Assembly (NCBI GenBank): GCA_958009055.1 | Contig: OY253650.1 | Coordinates: 992,001 to 1,056,000, forward strand | Direction of reading: 5' to 3' | DNA: 64,000 nt | Origin: Choricystis sp. odSpoLacu1 | Lineage: Eukaryota; Chlorophyta; Trebouxiophyceae | In this document: positions 52,198-62,057 of the stretch, piece by piece | Position numbering within the stretch: position 1 is the stretch's first letter | Layout of the letters: every line of letters starts with the position of its first letter | Translations under genes and position numbers: made by a program | The notes under the pieces: model-generated | What the model saw: the letters and a program-made list of their open reading frames with translations, nothing else | Databases searched by the model: none | What the model was told of the DNA's origin: nothing

Positions 52198-53592
52198 ATG
52201 GTGCTGTGCTGGCCCGCGCGCAGGTGGCTCAGGCTCGCGTGGTGGGCGGCCGCGGCGGCCACGCTGGGCGGGCTGCCGTGGATGGTGGTGGAGATGCACA
52301 GGGCGCAGTGGAGCATACATTATCAGGTGAGTTGAGAGGGGAGAGAGAGGGGGCGCGGCAGACGTGTGGAAATTCGGCGCACACGACACCATTTCGCCGA
52401 ACTCACTCAACCCACCCCCCCCTCCACTCAGGCCTGGTTTGTCGCCGGCCTCTTCGTCCTGCTCGCCCTCCCCGTCTCGTTCTATGAAGTCGCCCTCCAG
52501 CTTGAGCACTACACCCGGCCCCGCCTGCAGCTGCGTGTGGTCAGGATTTTGTTCATGGTCCCCGTCTACGCGCTCGACTCCTGGCTCGCCCTCCGCTTCA
52601 AGCGCGCCCGCCTCCCCCTGGACGCCATTCGCGAGTGCTACGAAGCCTTCGTCATCTACAACTTCTTCATGTACCTGCTGGCCTACCTGCAGGACGAGTA
52701 TGGAGACCTGGACGCCTATTTTGGGGCAAAGGATGATGTCCCCCACCTCGGCCCGCTCGCGCGCGCGCTGCGCCCCTGGCGCATGGGGGCCCCCTTTTTC
52801 AGGGAGTGTCAACAAGGCGTCCTGGCCTACGTCATTGTGCGGCCGCTGATGACGGCGGCCGGCGTGCTGGCCCACCTGGCAGGCGTCCCCGACGCCCCCG
52901 ACCCGACAAACGCCCTCCTCACCGCCCCCACCCCCCACCGCCCCCACTCCGCCCTCGCCATCTGGGCCGCCCTGGCCAACAATGTGTCCCAGCTGTGGGC
53001 GTTGTACTGTTTGGTTCTTTTTTACACTGCGACTCGGCACGAGCTGGCCCCCATTCGTCCTCTCTCAAAGTTCCTCGTCGTCAAAGCCGTCGTCTTCCTC
53101 TCCTACTGGCAAGGCATCGCCATCTCCCTGGCTGTCTGGACCGGCGTCCTCAAGGCGGCCGACTGGGCCGCCTACACCGCGGGCGACGTGGCGGCGGGGC
53201 TGCAAGAGTTTTTGATTTGTGTCGAGATGTTCTTCGCGGCCCTCGCCCACGCCTACGCCTTCCCCCCCTCCGACTACGCCGACCCGGGAGGCCCCCCCCC
53301 CGCCGGCCTGGCCGCCAACCTGCGCGTCATGTTTGCGTTTGACGACGTCATGGCCGACGTGTCGGGTGGCATGGGGACGGCAGCGGTGCGCGCGGTGGGC
53401 GCGCTGGGCGGCGGCGCGGTCGCAGCAGTTGACGCAGCTCGCAGGGCGCCCGCCGCCCTGCTGGACGCGGCAGCGGGCGTGGTGGGGGGCAGGCGACCCG
53501 GGGCGGCGTCTGCGTCGTCTGCAGCGAGTGAGAGTGGGTGGAGCGAGGACGGGCGCGGGTCGCTGCTGCGCGGCGGTGGGGGGGACGGGTAG
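52198..53592 (+). CDS. LAZ1/TMEM184 (organic solute transporter alpha-like) membrane protein
   Basis: Seven-helix membrane protein of the OST-alpha/TMEM184 family; plant LAZ1 proteins sit in the tonoplast and affect cell death and brassinosteroid signalling. Exons 52198-52326 and 52432-53592, 429 residues. Exon 1 holds the first hydrophobic helix. Exon 2 carries RIVFMVP-like RILFMVPVYALDSWLALRF, ECYEAFVIYNFFMYLLAYL, FFRECQQGVLAYVIVRPLMT, PLSKFLVVKAVVFLSYWQG (a family signature) and EFLICVEMFFAALAHAYAFP. The C terminus is Ala/Gly/Ser-rich and cytosolic. Residues match the family over the whole length, so placement is firm. TGTAA follows 27 bases after the stop codon. Confidence 0.94.
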
Positions 53593-53618
53593 AAAAGAAA
53601 AGAGAGTGAGAGAGAGAA

Positions 53619-53623
53619 TGTAA
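53619..53623 (+). terminator. TGTAA polyadenylation signal for LAZ1/TMEM184
   Basis: TGTAA 27 bases beyond the stop codon at 53592; chlorophyte-type signal. Assignment by position. Confidence 0.6.
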
Positions 53624-53778
53624 CTCATACGCACTTCACACGCCAAGTGATATAGGCGAAACAAAGACCCGGGTGGAATGTTTTTTTTGCAGAGCAAGAC
53701 GGGCAGAGGGGAAAAAGCAAAAGTAAAAGAAAAAACAGACACCACACCCTCTCGCTCCCCCACCCCCACCACCACGCA

Positions 53779-55456
53779 TCACTTCTTCCCCGTGCTCGTC
53801 ACATTGAACTTGAAGAAGATGACGTCCCCGTCCTCCACCGTGTAGTTCTTGCCCTCCTGCCGGTACTTGCCCGCCGCTTTCACAGCCGCCTCCGACCCCA
53901 GCTCTTTCAGTTCGTCATAGTGCATGACCTCGGCACAGATGAACCCTCGCTCAAAGTCGGTGTGGATGGCGCCCGCCGCCTGGGGGGCTTTGCAGCCGCG
54001 CCTCACCTGCCAGCACTTGACTTCGTCTTCCCCCGCCGTGAAAAAATACATCAGCCGAACCGCTTTAAACCCGGCCGTGATGATCTTGGGCAGGGCGGAC
54101 GTCGTCTCCAGTGTGGCCATTTCGGCCGCTTTCTCGTCGTCCGGCATGTCAAACAGGCTGGACTCCAGGGCGCCGGAGAAGGGGATGATGGGATCCTTGC
54201 CGTGGGACGCGACCCACTCAAAAATCTTGGGCAACCATTTGGCCTTCTTCTTGATGTAGGCTTTTTCGGACAGGTTGACCAGGTAGACGACCTGGGGTGG
54301 ATGGGTGGGGGTGGGAGGTTGGGGGTGTGGGGTCAGGGTGTGTGGGGTAAACAAGGGCAGCCTCTCCCCCTCTCTCACCCCCCACCACTCCCCATCCACA
54401 CACTAACTCACCGGCTTGGCCGTGATCATGGGGTTGGTGTTCAGAAACTCCACCTCCCGCGCCGACCACTCGCCAAAGCGGACGTCTTTTCCCTCGTTCA
54501 ACCATTCCTCGATTTTGAACGCAATCGCCAACTCCTCCTTCTGCTCCTTGCCGAAACCCGGGCGCTTCTCCTTGGCGCGCAGGTCGGCGACCACGTTGCC
54601 GATGCGCTCCAAGTCTTTGGTGCGGAGCTCGCTGAGGGTGGGTTGGGGGAAAAAGTGGATGGTGTGAGTGAAGGAGTTGAAAACAAAACAAAAAACGCAA
54701 CCACCACCACGCGCCCCCCTTCGATCCCACAATTACCCGTGGATGATCTCCAAGTCCTCCACCGGGTCCACCCTGTCCTCCACGTGGGTGACGTCCACGT
54801 CTTCGAAGGCGCGGCACACGTGAAAAATGCCGTCAACAGCGGCAATGTGGGACAGGAACGCGTTGCCCAGCCCCTCGCCATCGGCCGCGCCCTTGACCAG
54901 GCCTGCGATATCCACAATCTCCAGGAAGGCGGGCACCTTGGACTTGGGCGCGTACAGGTCGCACAGCCAGCGGAAGCGGTCATCAGGCACGTTGACGCGG
55001 GCCGAATTCGGTTCGATCGTGCAAAACGGGAAGTTTTCGGCGGGGATGCCCATCTTGGTGAGCACGTTGAAGAGGGTGGACTTGCCGACGTTGGGCAGGC
55101 CGACGATGCCGACCTGGGGGGTGGGGAGGGGCGTGGGGGTGGGTGGGTGGAGAGGTGTGTGCGATCGGTTGCCGTGTCTGGGGTGTGTGTGCGGGGTGTG
55201 CTGCGTGTGCCAGTGCGCGCCAACCGCCGCTGGTGGCAGACAGCAGTCATCTTCAAACCCAAGCTGGAAGCGCCTGCACGGCCCCAGGGCGCGGCTGGGA
55301 GAAACACCGCAGCCGCGCACACACCCAATCGGAGGCGTCGACTCTCCGCGGCCCTCCGCCCCCCCTCCTCTCCCCCGCTCCCACCTTCAAGTTGGACTTG
55401 AAGCGCCCGATGATGGGCTTCTCGGCGTCTGCGGGCGCGTTCTTTTTGGGCGGCAT
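53779..55456 (-). CDS. OLA1: Obg-like ATPase 1 (OLA1/YchF)
   Basis: P-loop NTPase of the translation-factor-related Obg family that prefers ATP. Exons 55385-55456, 54737-55113, 54412-54631, 53779-54291; 393 residues, close to the usual 394-396. MPPKK at the start is typical of eukaryotic OLA1. Motifs: [15 protein letters not shown] (G1), [17 protein letters not shown] (G3), [11 protein letters not shown] with NLSE in place of NKxD (G4; the reason for ATP preference), and the C-terminal TGS domain with [21 protein letters not shown] and [13 protein letters not shown]. No transit peptide, so cytosolic. All four exons join in frame; the largest intron (54292-54411) sits before VVYLVN. Confidence 0.97.
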
Positions 55457-55673
55457 GATAAAAAATAAGAAAAATAAGAAAAAAAGAGTGGACTTCGCCT
55501 CTACGCCCGCAGACCTTAGTTTGCGCCTCTTTTGCCAGACGCCTCGCGCGCCGTCTTCCCGCTCCCCCAGCTGGGGCCTGCACTGACAACCCCGCGCGCG
55601 GCGACGGCCTGCGCCTCTCGCACTGGACCAAGTGCCCGCGCCCGCCCCCCGGAGCGCCGGCGGGCACGGAGCC

Positions 55674-56077
55674 TCAACCCGCGGACGGGGGGCGACGACC
55701 GCGGCGCGCGGCGTCGCGGTCGGGGGGGGCAAAGTCGAGGGGGGGGCAAGAAAAAAAAGCAGGCGCCGCGGCCACCGCGGCCGGTCCGCCGCAACCCGCC
55801 GCGGCCGCCGCCCGCCGCGCGGCCGCCGTCTCCGCCTGCCGGGCCGCCTCCACCTTCTTCCCCGCCTCCAAAATATCAGCGTCGCGCGCGCCGTCAGCGG
55901 GGGTGCGGGCGAGCAGCATGTCGGCCGCGGCCTTGCTCCGTTGCAGCGCGACCACGATAGGACTCCCCGCACGACGCCGCCCTGGCCGAGATCGGCCTGT
56001 CCCACACCGGCCCCCAGCGTGTCCACCCGGGCCACGTGCGGCGCCTGGCTGGCGCTACGGCTGGAGGTGTTGGCCAT
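55674..56077 (-). CDS. Possible small protein, unknown (broken frame)
   Basis: A weak candidate in the 970-base gap between OLA1 and the dehydratase gene. From an ATG at 56077, MANTSSRSASQAPHVARVDT continues to GQGGVVRG; the likely continuation PIVVALQRSKAAADMLLART and DADILEAGKKVEAARQ is in another frame, one base off, near 55970. Joined by a single missing base in a G4 run, this would be about 134 residues, helical and Ala-rich at the end. I do not recognise it. The plus strand is open too, so this call is uncertain. Confidence 0.3.
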
Positions 56078-56427
56078 GCTGGAGAGCAAGAGAAAGCTGA
56101 CGTCGAGGCGGGCGGATGAAGGGCGGGGGAAGTGGGCGCCCGCGCGGCGGCCGCCGGCCCGGCATGAAGGGTGAGGGGGGAGGGGGCCTGTTTTTTTTCT
56201 TGTATGCGCAAACACGCGGGTGTGGCAGAGCGCTGTTTGTTGATCAGTGAGAGGGGGGTGTGGAAACGCGGCCGTCGACTCTCACAAAGCCCTCACACAG
56301 TCCGTTTCTGAAAAACGTCGTCCGACCCCAGCGCCCGGGGCGCGGCCGGCCCCCTTGTCTTTCCCACGACACCACGACACCAACTTCCGTGCTACCTTGC
56401 CTCACTCCACGGCGCCCACCTCCAAAA

Positions 56428-58623
56428 ATGCACACCCCCACCCCCGCGCGCGTCCCCGCGCCGCCGCCGCCACCAATTGGCCGCCCCCGACCCCGCGCCA
56501 CCCTCCCCGCCCCGCCCGCCGCGGTGGCCGTCCAGCACGACGTCGTCAACGCGTCAGCGTCGCCACCGGTCAGGCAAGGGGCGTCACCTCCGCCCTCGCC
56601 GGCGGCTGCACTGGCGGCCGCCGCGACGGGCGGCGCTCTGACGTCGACCGCGGTCGCAGCGCTTGTCGGCGACGCGCCCGCCCCCGCCGGCAGCCCCCCA
56701 CCCCCTGCCCGCCCCCGGGTCGCCTACCAAGGCGTGCCGGGCGCGTACTCTGAAGCGGCGGCCGTAGCTGCAGTCCCTGGAGGCGACCCCTTGCCGTGCG
56801 CTTCCTTCGAAACCGCGTTCCAAGCTTTGGCGCAGTGGGTGGCCGACGCCGCCGTCCTGCCCATCGAAAACAGTCTGGGAGGCTCCATCCATGCCGTCTA
56901 CGACCTGCTGCTGAGGTATGAGGGTGTGTCGATTGTGGATGAAGTCGCTGTGCGTGTGCGGCACTGTTTGTTGGCGCCCGCGGGCACCACACTCGACACC
57001 GTCACCACTGTCGCCTCCCAACCCCAAGCCCTGGCCCAGTGCGACGGTTTTCTGAGGTCGCTGGGGGCGGCCCGCGTCTCGTCTGACGACACAGCGGGCG
57101 CGGCTGCCGACTTGGCGGCGGCGGGGGGGGCCGCCCGGGGCGGCTGCCGTCGCGTCAGAGCGAGCAGCCGACCTGTACGGCCTCACCGTCCTCGCCCGCG
57201 ACGTCCAGGACAATGCAGACAATGTCACCCGCTTCCTGGTGCTGGCCAGGGACGCGAGGCACGAGTCCCCCGCCGACGGCGCCCCCCACAAAACGTCCGT
57301 CGTCTTCTCCCTCGCCGACGGCCCGGGCCAACTCTTCAAAGCGTTGTCCGTGTTTGCCCTGCGCGACATCGACATGACCAAGATCGAGTCGAGGCCGGCG
57401 CGCGACGCTCCCTTGAGCCCGTTGGACAGCTCCAGGACGGGCAGTGGGGGTGGGGGGCGGCGGTTCAATTACTTGTTTTACGTCGATGTCGCGGCCAACG
57501 CGGCCGACCCTCGCACGCGCGCCGCCCTGCGCCACCTGGACGAAGTCGCCCCCTTCTGCCGGGTGCTGGGCTGCTACCCGGCGGGCGGGGAGGCGGTGTC
57601 CAGCGTGGCGGGCGGCGTCGCGGCGGCCGCGGTGGTGGGCGGCGGCGCGGGCTTCGCGGCCGCGGCTGCAGCCGCAGAGCGCGCGCGCGCGCCCCGCAGC
57701 CAGCCCCCGCCCCGCCTTCTGCCACGCCTACCACCCCCCACCCCGCCGCCGGCGACGGCGTGTGCGTCGCCTACCAGGGCGTGCCGGGTGCGTATTCTGA
57801 GGGGGCCGCCCTGGCCGCGTTTCCGGGCGGGAGTCCACTGCCGTGCGCTGCGTTTGACGCTGCCTTTGAAGCCCTGGCCGACCGCCTCGCAGACAGGGCC
57901 GTCCTGCCCATCGAAAACAGTCTGGGAGGCTCCATACACGCCGTCTACGACCTGCTGCTGCGGCACAGGCTGCACATTGTGGGGGAGGTCGCGATTGGTG
58001 TCGACCACTGCCTCCTAGCTCTCCCGGGCGCCGCCCTCTCCTCCATCACCACCGTTGCCTCCCACCCCCAAGCCCTGGCCCAGTGCGACGGGTATTTGCG
58101 GTCGTTGGGCGTGGCCCGCGTCGCGGCGGACGACACGGCCGGCGCGGCCGCCGCGCTGGTGGCGGCCGGCGACACGACCGCTGCAGCTCTAGCCTCGGAG
58201 CGCGCGGGCCACCTCTACGGCCTCACCGTGCTCGCCCGCTCCGTCCAGGATTCAGCCGAGAATGTGACCCGGTTTCTCGTGCTGGCGCGCGACCCCACGG
58301 TGTGCGCTCCGTCCGACGCGCGGCGCCACAAGATTTCGCTCGTCTTCTCCCTCGCCGACGGCCCGGGCCAACTCTTCAAAGCGTTGTTCGTCTTCGCCCT
58401 GCGCGACATCGACCTCGCCAAAGTGGAGTCCCGGCCGGCACGGGATGCGCCCATTGTGGCGGGGGCTCCTGCGGCGGGGGGAGGGGCCCAGTTTGGGTAC
58501 GTTTTTTACGTCGACGCAGTCGCCTCCCTCGCAGACGCCGCCGCCCAGAACGCGCTCCGCCACCTGCAGGAGATCGCGCCCTTTGTCAGGGTGCTGGGGT
58601 GCTACCCCGTGGATGGAGAGTGA
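56428..58623 (+). CDS. Tandem prephenate/arogenate dehydratase-ACT protein (two apparent frameshifts)
   Basis: Catalyses the dehydration-decarboxylation of arogenate or prephenate toward phenylalanine, presumably in the plastid. About 732 residues with two full modules. Module 1 (56710-57590): [66 protein letters not shown] (TRF motif), then an ACT domain with [19 protein letters not shown] and [11 protein letters not shown] (the Phe-binding ESRP). Module 2 (57750-58620): [46 protein letters not shown] and [11 protein letters not shown]. The linker is Ala/Gly-rich. An N-terminal Pro/Arg/Ala-rich stretch looks like a transit peptide. A G8 run (57123-57130) carries one surplus base; a GC-repeat stretch (57679-57692) needs another correction, unless an intron removes it. 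Confidence 0.82.
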   Translation: MHTPTPARVPAPPPPPIGRPRPRATLPAPPAAVAVQHDVVNASASPPVRQGASPPPSPAAALAAAATGGALTSTAVAALVGDAPAPAGSPPPPARPRVAYQGVPGAYSEAAAVAAVPGGDPLPCASFETAFQALAQWVADAAVLPIENSLGGSIHAVYDLLLRYEGVSIVDEVAVRVRHCLLAPAGTTLDTVTTVASQPQALAQCDGFLRSLGAARVSSDDTAGAAADLAAAGGAARGGCRRVRASSRPVRPHRPRPRRPGQCRQCHPLPGAGQGREARVPRRRRPPQNVRRLLPRRRPGPTLQSVVRVCPARHRHDQDRVEAGARRSLEPVGQLQDGQWGWGAAVQLLVLRRCRGQRGRPSHARRPAPPGRSRPLLPGAGLLPGGRGGGVQRGGRRRGGRGGGRRRGLRGRGCSRRARARAPQPAPAPPSATPTTPHPAAGDGVCVAYQGVPGAYSEGAALAAFPGGSPLPCAAFDAAFEALADRLADRAVLPIENSLGGSIHAVYDLLLRHRLHIVGEVAIGVDHCLLALPGAALSSITTVASHPQALAQCDGYLRSLGVARVAADDTAGAAAALVAAGDTTAAALASERAGHLYGLTVLARSVQDSAENVTRFLVLARDPTVCAPSDARRHKISLVFSLADGPGQLFKALFVFALRDIDLAKVESRPARDAPIVAGAPAAGGGAQFGYVFYVDAVASLADAAAQNALRHLQEIAPFVRVLGCYPVDGE

Positions 58624-58754
58624 TAATGGATGTTTAGAGAGACTGAAACTTGGAGAAAAGAAAAACCAACGCGAGAAAGAAACGTCGCGAAAATACAAAA
58701 AAACAGCAGTCAATAAATTCTCTCGTTCCCTCTCTCACACATCCAAATCCACTC

Positions 58755-59832
58755 TCAGCCTTGCGACCGGCCCAAGTATTCGTCCGTCGTCGTGTTGATC
58801 TTAATGCGTTCCCCCTGGTTGACAAACAGGGGCACTTGAACGACTGCCCCCGTCTCCAGCGTCGCGGGCTTGGACCCGCCCGACACGGTGTTGCCCTTGA
58901 CCCCGGGGTCGACGTCCACGACTTCAAGTTCGACGGCGGTGGGCAGGTCGACGGAAATCACGTTCCCATTCCACGTCACCAGCTGCACCTCGGTGCCCTC
59001 CTTCAGGTACTTGGCCCACGATTCGGCACGTTTGACACGCGTCTCTTCGTAGGTTTGCTGTAGGGTGGTGGGAGGTGGGGTGGTGGGGGTGGGGGTGAGT
59101 TTTTTTTCTTCTTTCTCTCTCACCTCATCCTTTTTCTTCTCCTCCCTCTCCCCTCCCCACACAACTCACGTTATCCATGAACACGTACTCGTCGCCATCC
59201 ACATACGTGAACTGGGTCTCCGTCTTGTAGACGTCGGCCGTGTCGACGGGCTCCCCCCCGCGAAACGTGCGTTCCATCGTGTTGCCGGTGATGTAGTTTT
59301 TGAGCTTAGTGCGCACGAAGGCGGCACCCTTGCCGGGCTTGACATGGAGGTGCTCTGTGTGGGTGGGGAGGGAGGAGGGTGAGTTTTGTTGGTTTGGGGG
59401 CGTGTCGGCGCCTTGGCCGTCTCCCTTCTCTCCCCCTCTCCTCGATGCTGTTCTCCCCCTCAGAACGCGCATTCTAGCACAGTTAAGCCATTGAAGCAAG
59501 AGAATGTCGAAACAAGCGCGCGCACTCGGCAACTGCTCCCCCAAGCGCCCCCCCCCACACTTTTACACTCACCGACAATGCGCCACGGCGCGTTGTCCAG
59601 CTCAATCGTGGTCCCCACTTTGAAGTCGTTGGACGAGATTGTGCCGGCGCGGACGACCAGGCGAGAGGCGCGGCGGGGCGGGGGGCGGCGAGCCTGGGGA
59701 GGGAGGGAGAGACATGCGTGGGCCGCCGCCGTTTTGTGGCCAGCGCATTGCTCTCTCTTTCCCTGCCTCTTGCCGACTCACCGTCACAGCCGCGACGACA
59801 GGGCGGGCGCACGTGGGTGCAAACAGACGCAT
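58755..59832 (-). CDS. efp: Elongation factor P, plastid
   Basis: Bacterial-type translation factor that rescues ribosomes stalled at proline runs, here in the plastid. Exons 59782-59832, 59573-59693, 59170-59354, 58755-59057; 219 residues. Exon 1 and the start of exon 2 form the transit peptide ([17 protein letters not shown] and [16 protein letters not shown]). The mature protein reads [40 protein letters not shown] (with the loop Lys of the KPGKG tip that is modified in bacteria), the OB-fold segments [32 protein letters not shown] and [20 protein letters not shown]. Frames join exactly with GTGAGT donors. No EpmA/EpmC-type modifier gene lies nearby. Confidence 0.95.
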
Positions 59833-59959
59833 AGTGCAGAAAGAGGGGGGAGCGGGCGTGTTGAGGAGAGAATAGAAAAAACGTCGACACTGTTTTTTTC
59901 CTCGTCACATTTTTTCTCACTTTACTTCGCAGGTTAGCGCCACGCATTCGACGTACATC

Positions 59960-61340
59960 ATGGCTCGCCTCCCCGCAGTCCTCATTGTGCGTGTCAACGG
60001 CGCCCGCGTGGCGCTGTCTGTGGACTTAGCCGCCCCTGCGAGCGACGCGGCGGCGGTGCTGCTGGCCGCCCTGGACAGCGCCGCCCCGCCCGACGTGCTG
60101 GTGAGTGAGTGTGTGTGTGTTGTGCGCGAAGTGGGAACGCTGCGCGCGGTGGCCGCGCCCCCAGTGCGCCAGCATTGCGGTCCCCCAGCCTCCTCCTCTC
60201 CTCACTCACCCCACCCTCCAACCCCCCCTTGCACCTTCCCACACAACAGTGGCTCGAACATGCTGGCGTCCCTCTGCACCCCCTCCACACCCTGGCCGAC
60301 GCCGGCGTGACCGCCTCCTCCGCCCTGGCCGCGCACGCGCGCGCGCGTGGCGGCGGCGGCGACGGCGGCTCCACGGGCGCCGAAAACAGGGCCGCCTACC
60401 TGGAGATGTATGCCGAACCCAAGGCGGCGGCCGTGGACCCGGGCGTGACGGCGCTGGCGCGGTGCACGCGGTGCGCGCTGAGCGGGGGGGCGCTGAGTGA
60501 ACCGATCGTGTGTGACGAGCTGGGGTCGCTGTTCAACAAGGTGAGAGAGATGGTTGTGTGCTGTGGGAGAGAGAGAGAGAGAGAGAGAAAGAGGGGAGGG
60601 AGAGAGACAGGGGCGGCAGCAAAACCGCAGCCACGCCCCGCCCACACACACACCCTTCCTCCCACCCCCCATTCCCACCACCACACCAGGACGCCATCGT
60701 GCGCGGCCTGCTGGACAAAACCCTGCCCAAGTCGCTGGCCCACATCTCCTCCCTCAAGCACGTCATCGACGCCCGCCTGACGCGCGTGCAAGCAGACACC
60801 GCGGCCGCCGCCCCGGCCGCGCGTGCGGGCGGCGCGGCCGACACGGCGGCAGGCGCCACCTTTTGCTGCCCCATCACGGGCACCCCCATCAATGGGCGCT
60901 CCCGTTTTCTGTTGCTGCGCCCCAGCGGCCTGGTGGTGGCCGACAAAGCGGTGGCCGCGGCACGTGCCGCGGTCGAAGACGAGGCGGGGGGTCCGTTCGA
61001 TGTGGCGACCGCCATCCGGCTGCACCCGCCCCCCACCGAGCTGGCGGCCGCCCGGGAAGCTCTGCTGAGCGCGCGGGCGGCGGCGTCGGCCAAGCGGGAC
61101 GCCAAGAAGCGGAAAAAGGGGGTTGTGGGGGAGAAGGGCAAGGAGGAGGGCGGTGGACGAGAGGAGGAGAGCAAGCAGCCTGAGACCGACGCGGCCGCTG
61201 TCAAAAAGGCAAAGCTGGCGGAAACGCTGGCCCTGGCGCCCGCGGGGGCGGACAAGGCGGTGTACGCCAGTATCTTCACCAGTTCCAAGGCGGACGCCAA
61301 GGAGACCTTTAACTGCAGGGGCCAATATCGCGCGAGGTGA
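59960..61340 (+). CDS. RTF2: Replication termination factor 2 (RTF2) homologue
   Basis: Nuclear protein with a RING-like domain linked to replication-fork pausing and RNA splicing. Exons 59960-60100, 60250-60540 and 60690-61340; 360 residues. Typical segments: ARCTRCALSGGALSEPIVCD then LGSLFNKDAIVRGLLDKTLP, HISSLKHVIDARLT, and a second zinc-like half CCPITGTPINGRSRFLLLRP with GLVVADKAV. The C terminus is Lys/Glu-rich with a nuclear localisation-type cluster (AKKRKKG) and ends AVYASIFTSSKADAKETF, also conserved in RTF2. Both introns have GTGAG donors and CAG acceptors. Only about 130 bases separate its start from the divergent EF-P start. Confidence 0.94.
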
Positions 61341-62057
61341 AGATTGCTTTTTTAGTTTAGAAAGGGAAGAAAAAAAAACTCAGTTCTTGATTTTTTTTTT
61401 TTTGCACACGCCACACACACACCAGGGGTCTCCTCTCTCTCCGCTCACACTCTCTCTCTTGGTGGTGGTGTTTGTTTTTTTGGTCGCCCCCCGCGCACTC
61501 TCTCTCTCTCTCGTGGGTGGTGTTGTTTTTTGGTGTTGGAAAAATGTTCTCCGTCGCGTTTTTGTGTGTTGTTTTGTTTTTTTAGGGAAGTACGCAAGTT
61601 CTCTCTCTCTCTTTATCTCTCGGTCGCTCGCGCGCTCAACAAAAAACGGCCGGTGTGTGTTTTTGTGTCGCGAACGCGGGTGGGAGGGGGGCGCGAGACC
61701 CTCGCAAAGCAAGGGAGCAGCGCGCACCCCACCCACCACGCTGCAGTGCCGTTGGGCTGCGCTTTGCTCAACTCGGGGTGTGTGTAGTGGTCTCGGGCAG
61801 ACAACGACGACGGTGGGGAAAAAGGGGGGACGGGTGTGGGTGTGGTGAAAAAAAAAACACAAAGGCGCGCGCCGCGCCAGCGCCGTTTCAAAAATGGTGG
61901 AAAAAGTCTGGGCCGTGTGTTTGTGCAAGAGCGGGCAAGAAGCGCCGCCTTGCAGGCAAACACCAAACAGCAAAAAAGAAAAAGGAAAACAGATATTCAG
62001 ATCGAGGGGTGGTGGTGGAAGAGGAAAAACGACTTCTTCTCTCAACCTTGCCACTCT
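61341..62057. other. 717-base convergent intergenic region
   Basis: Lies between the RTF2 and 3-ketoacyl-CoA synthase stop codons. It is T-, CT- and TG-rich with long T runs near 61390 and a tandem imperfect repeat at 61447-61537. No gene recognised. Confidence 0.65.
61447..61537. repeat. Imperfect tandem repeat in the RTF2 3-prime flank
   Basis: Two copies of about 38 bases (CT run, then GGTGGT/GTGGTGTTGTTT, then GGT), 49 bases apart (61448-61484 and 61497-61534). Confidence 0.6.
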
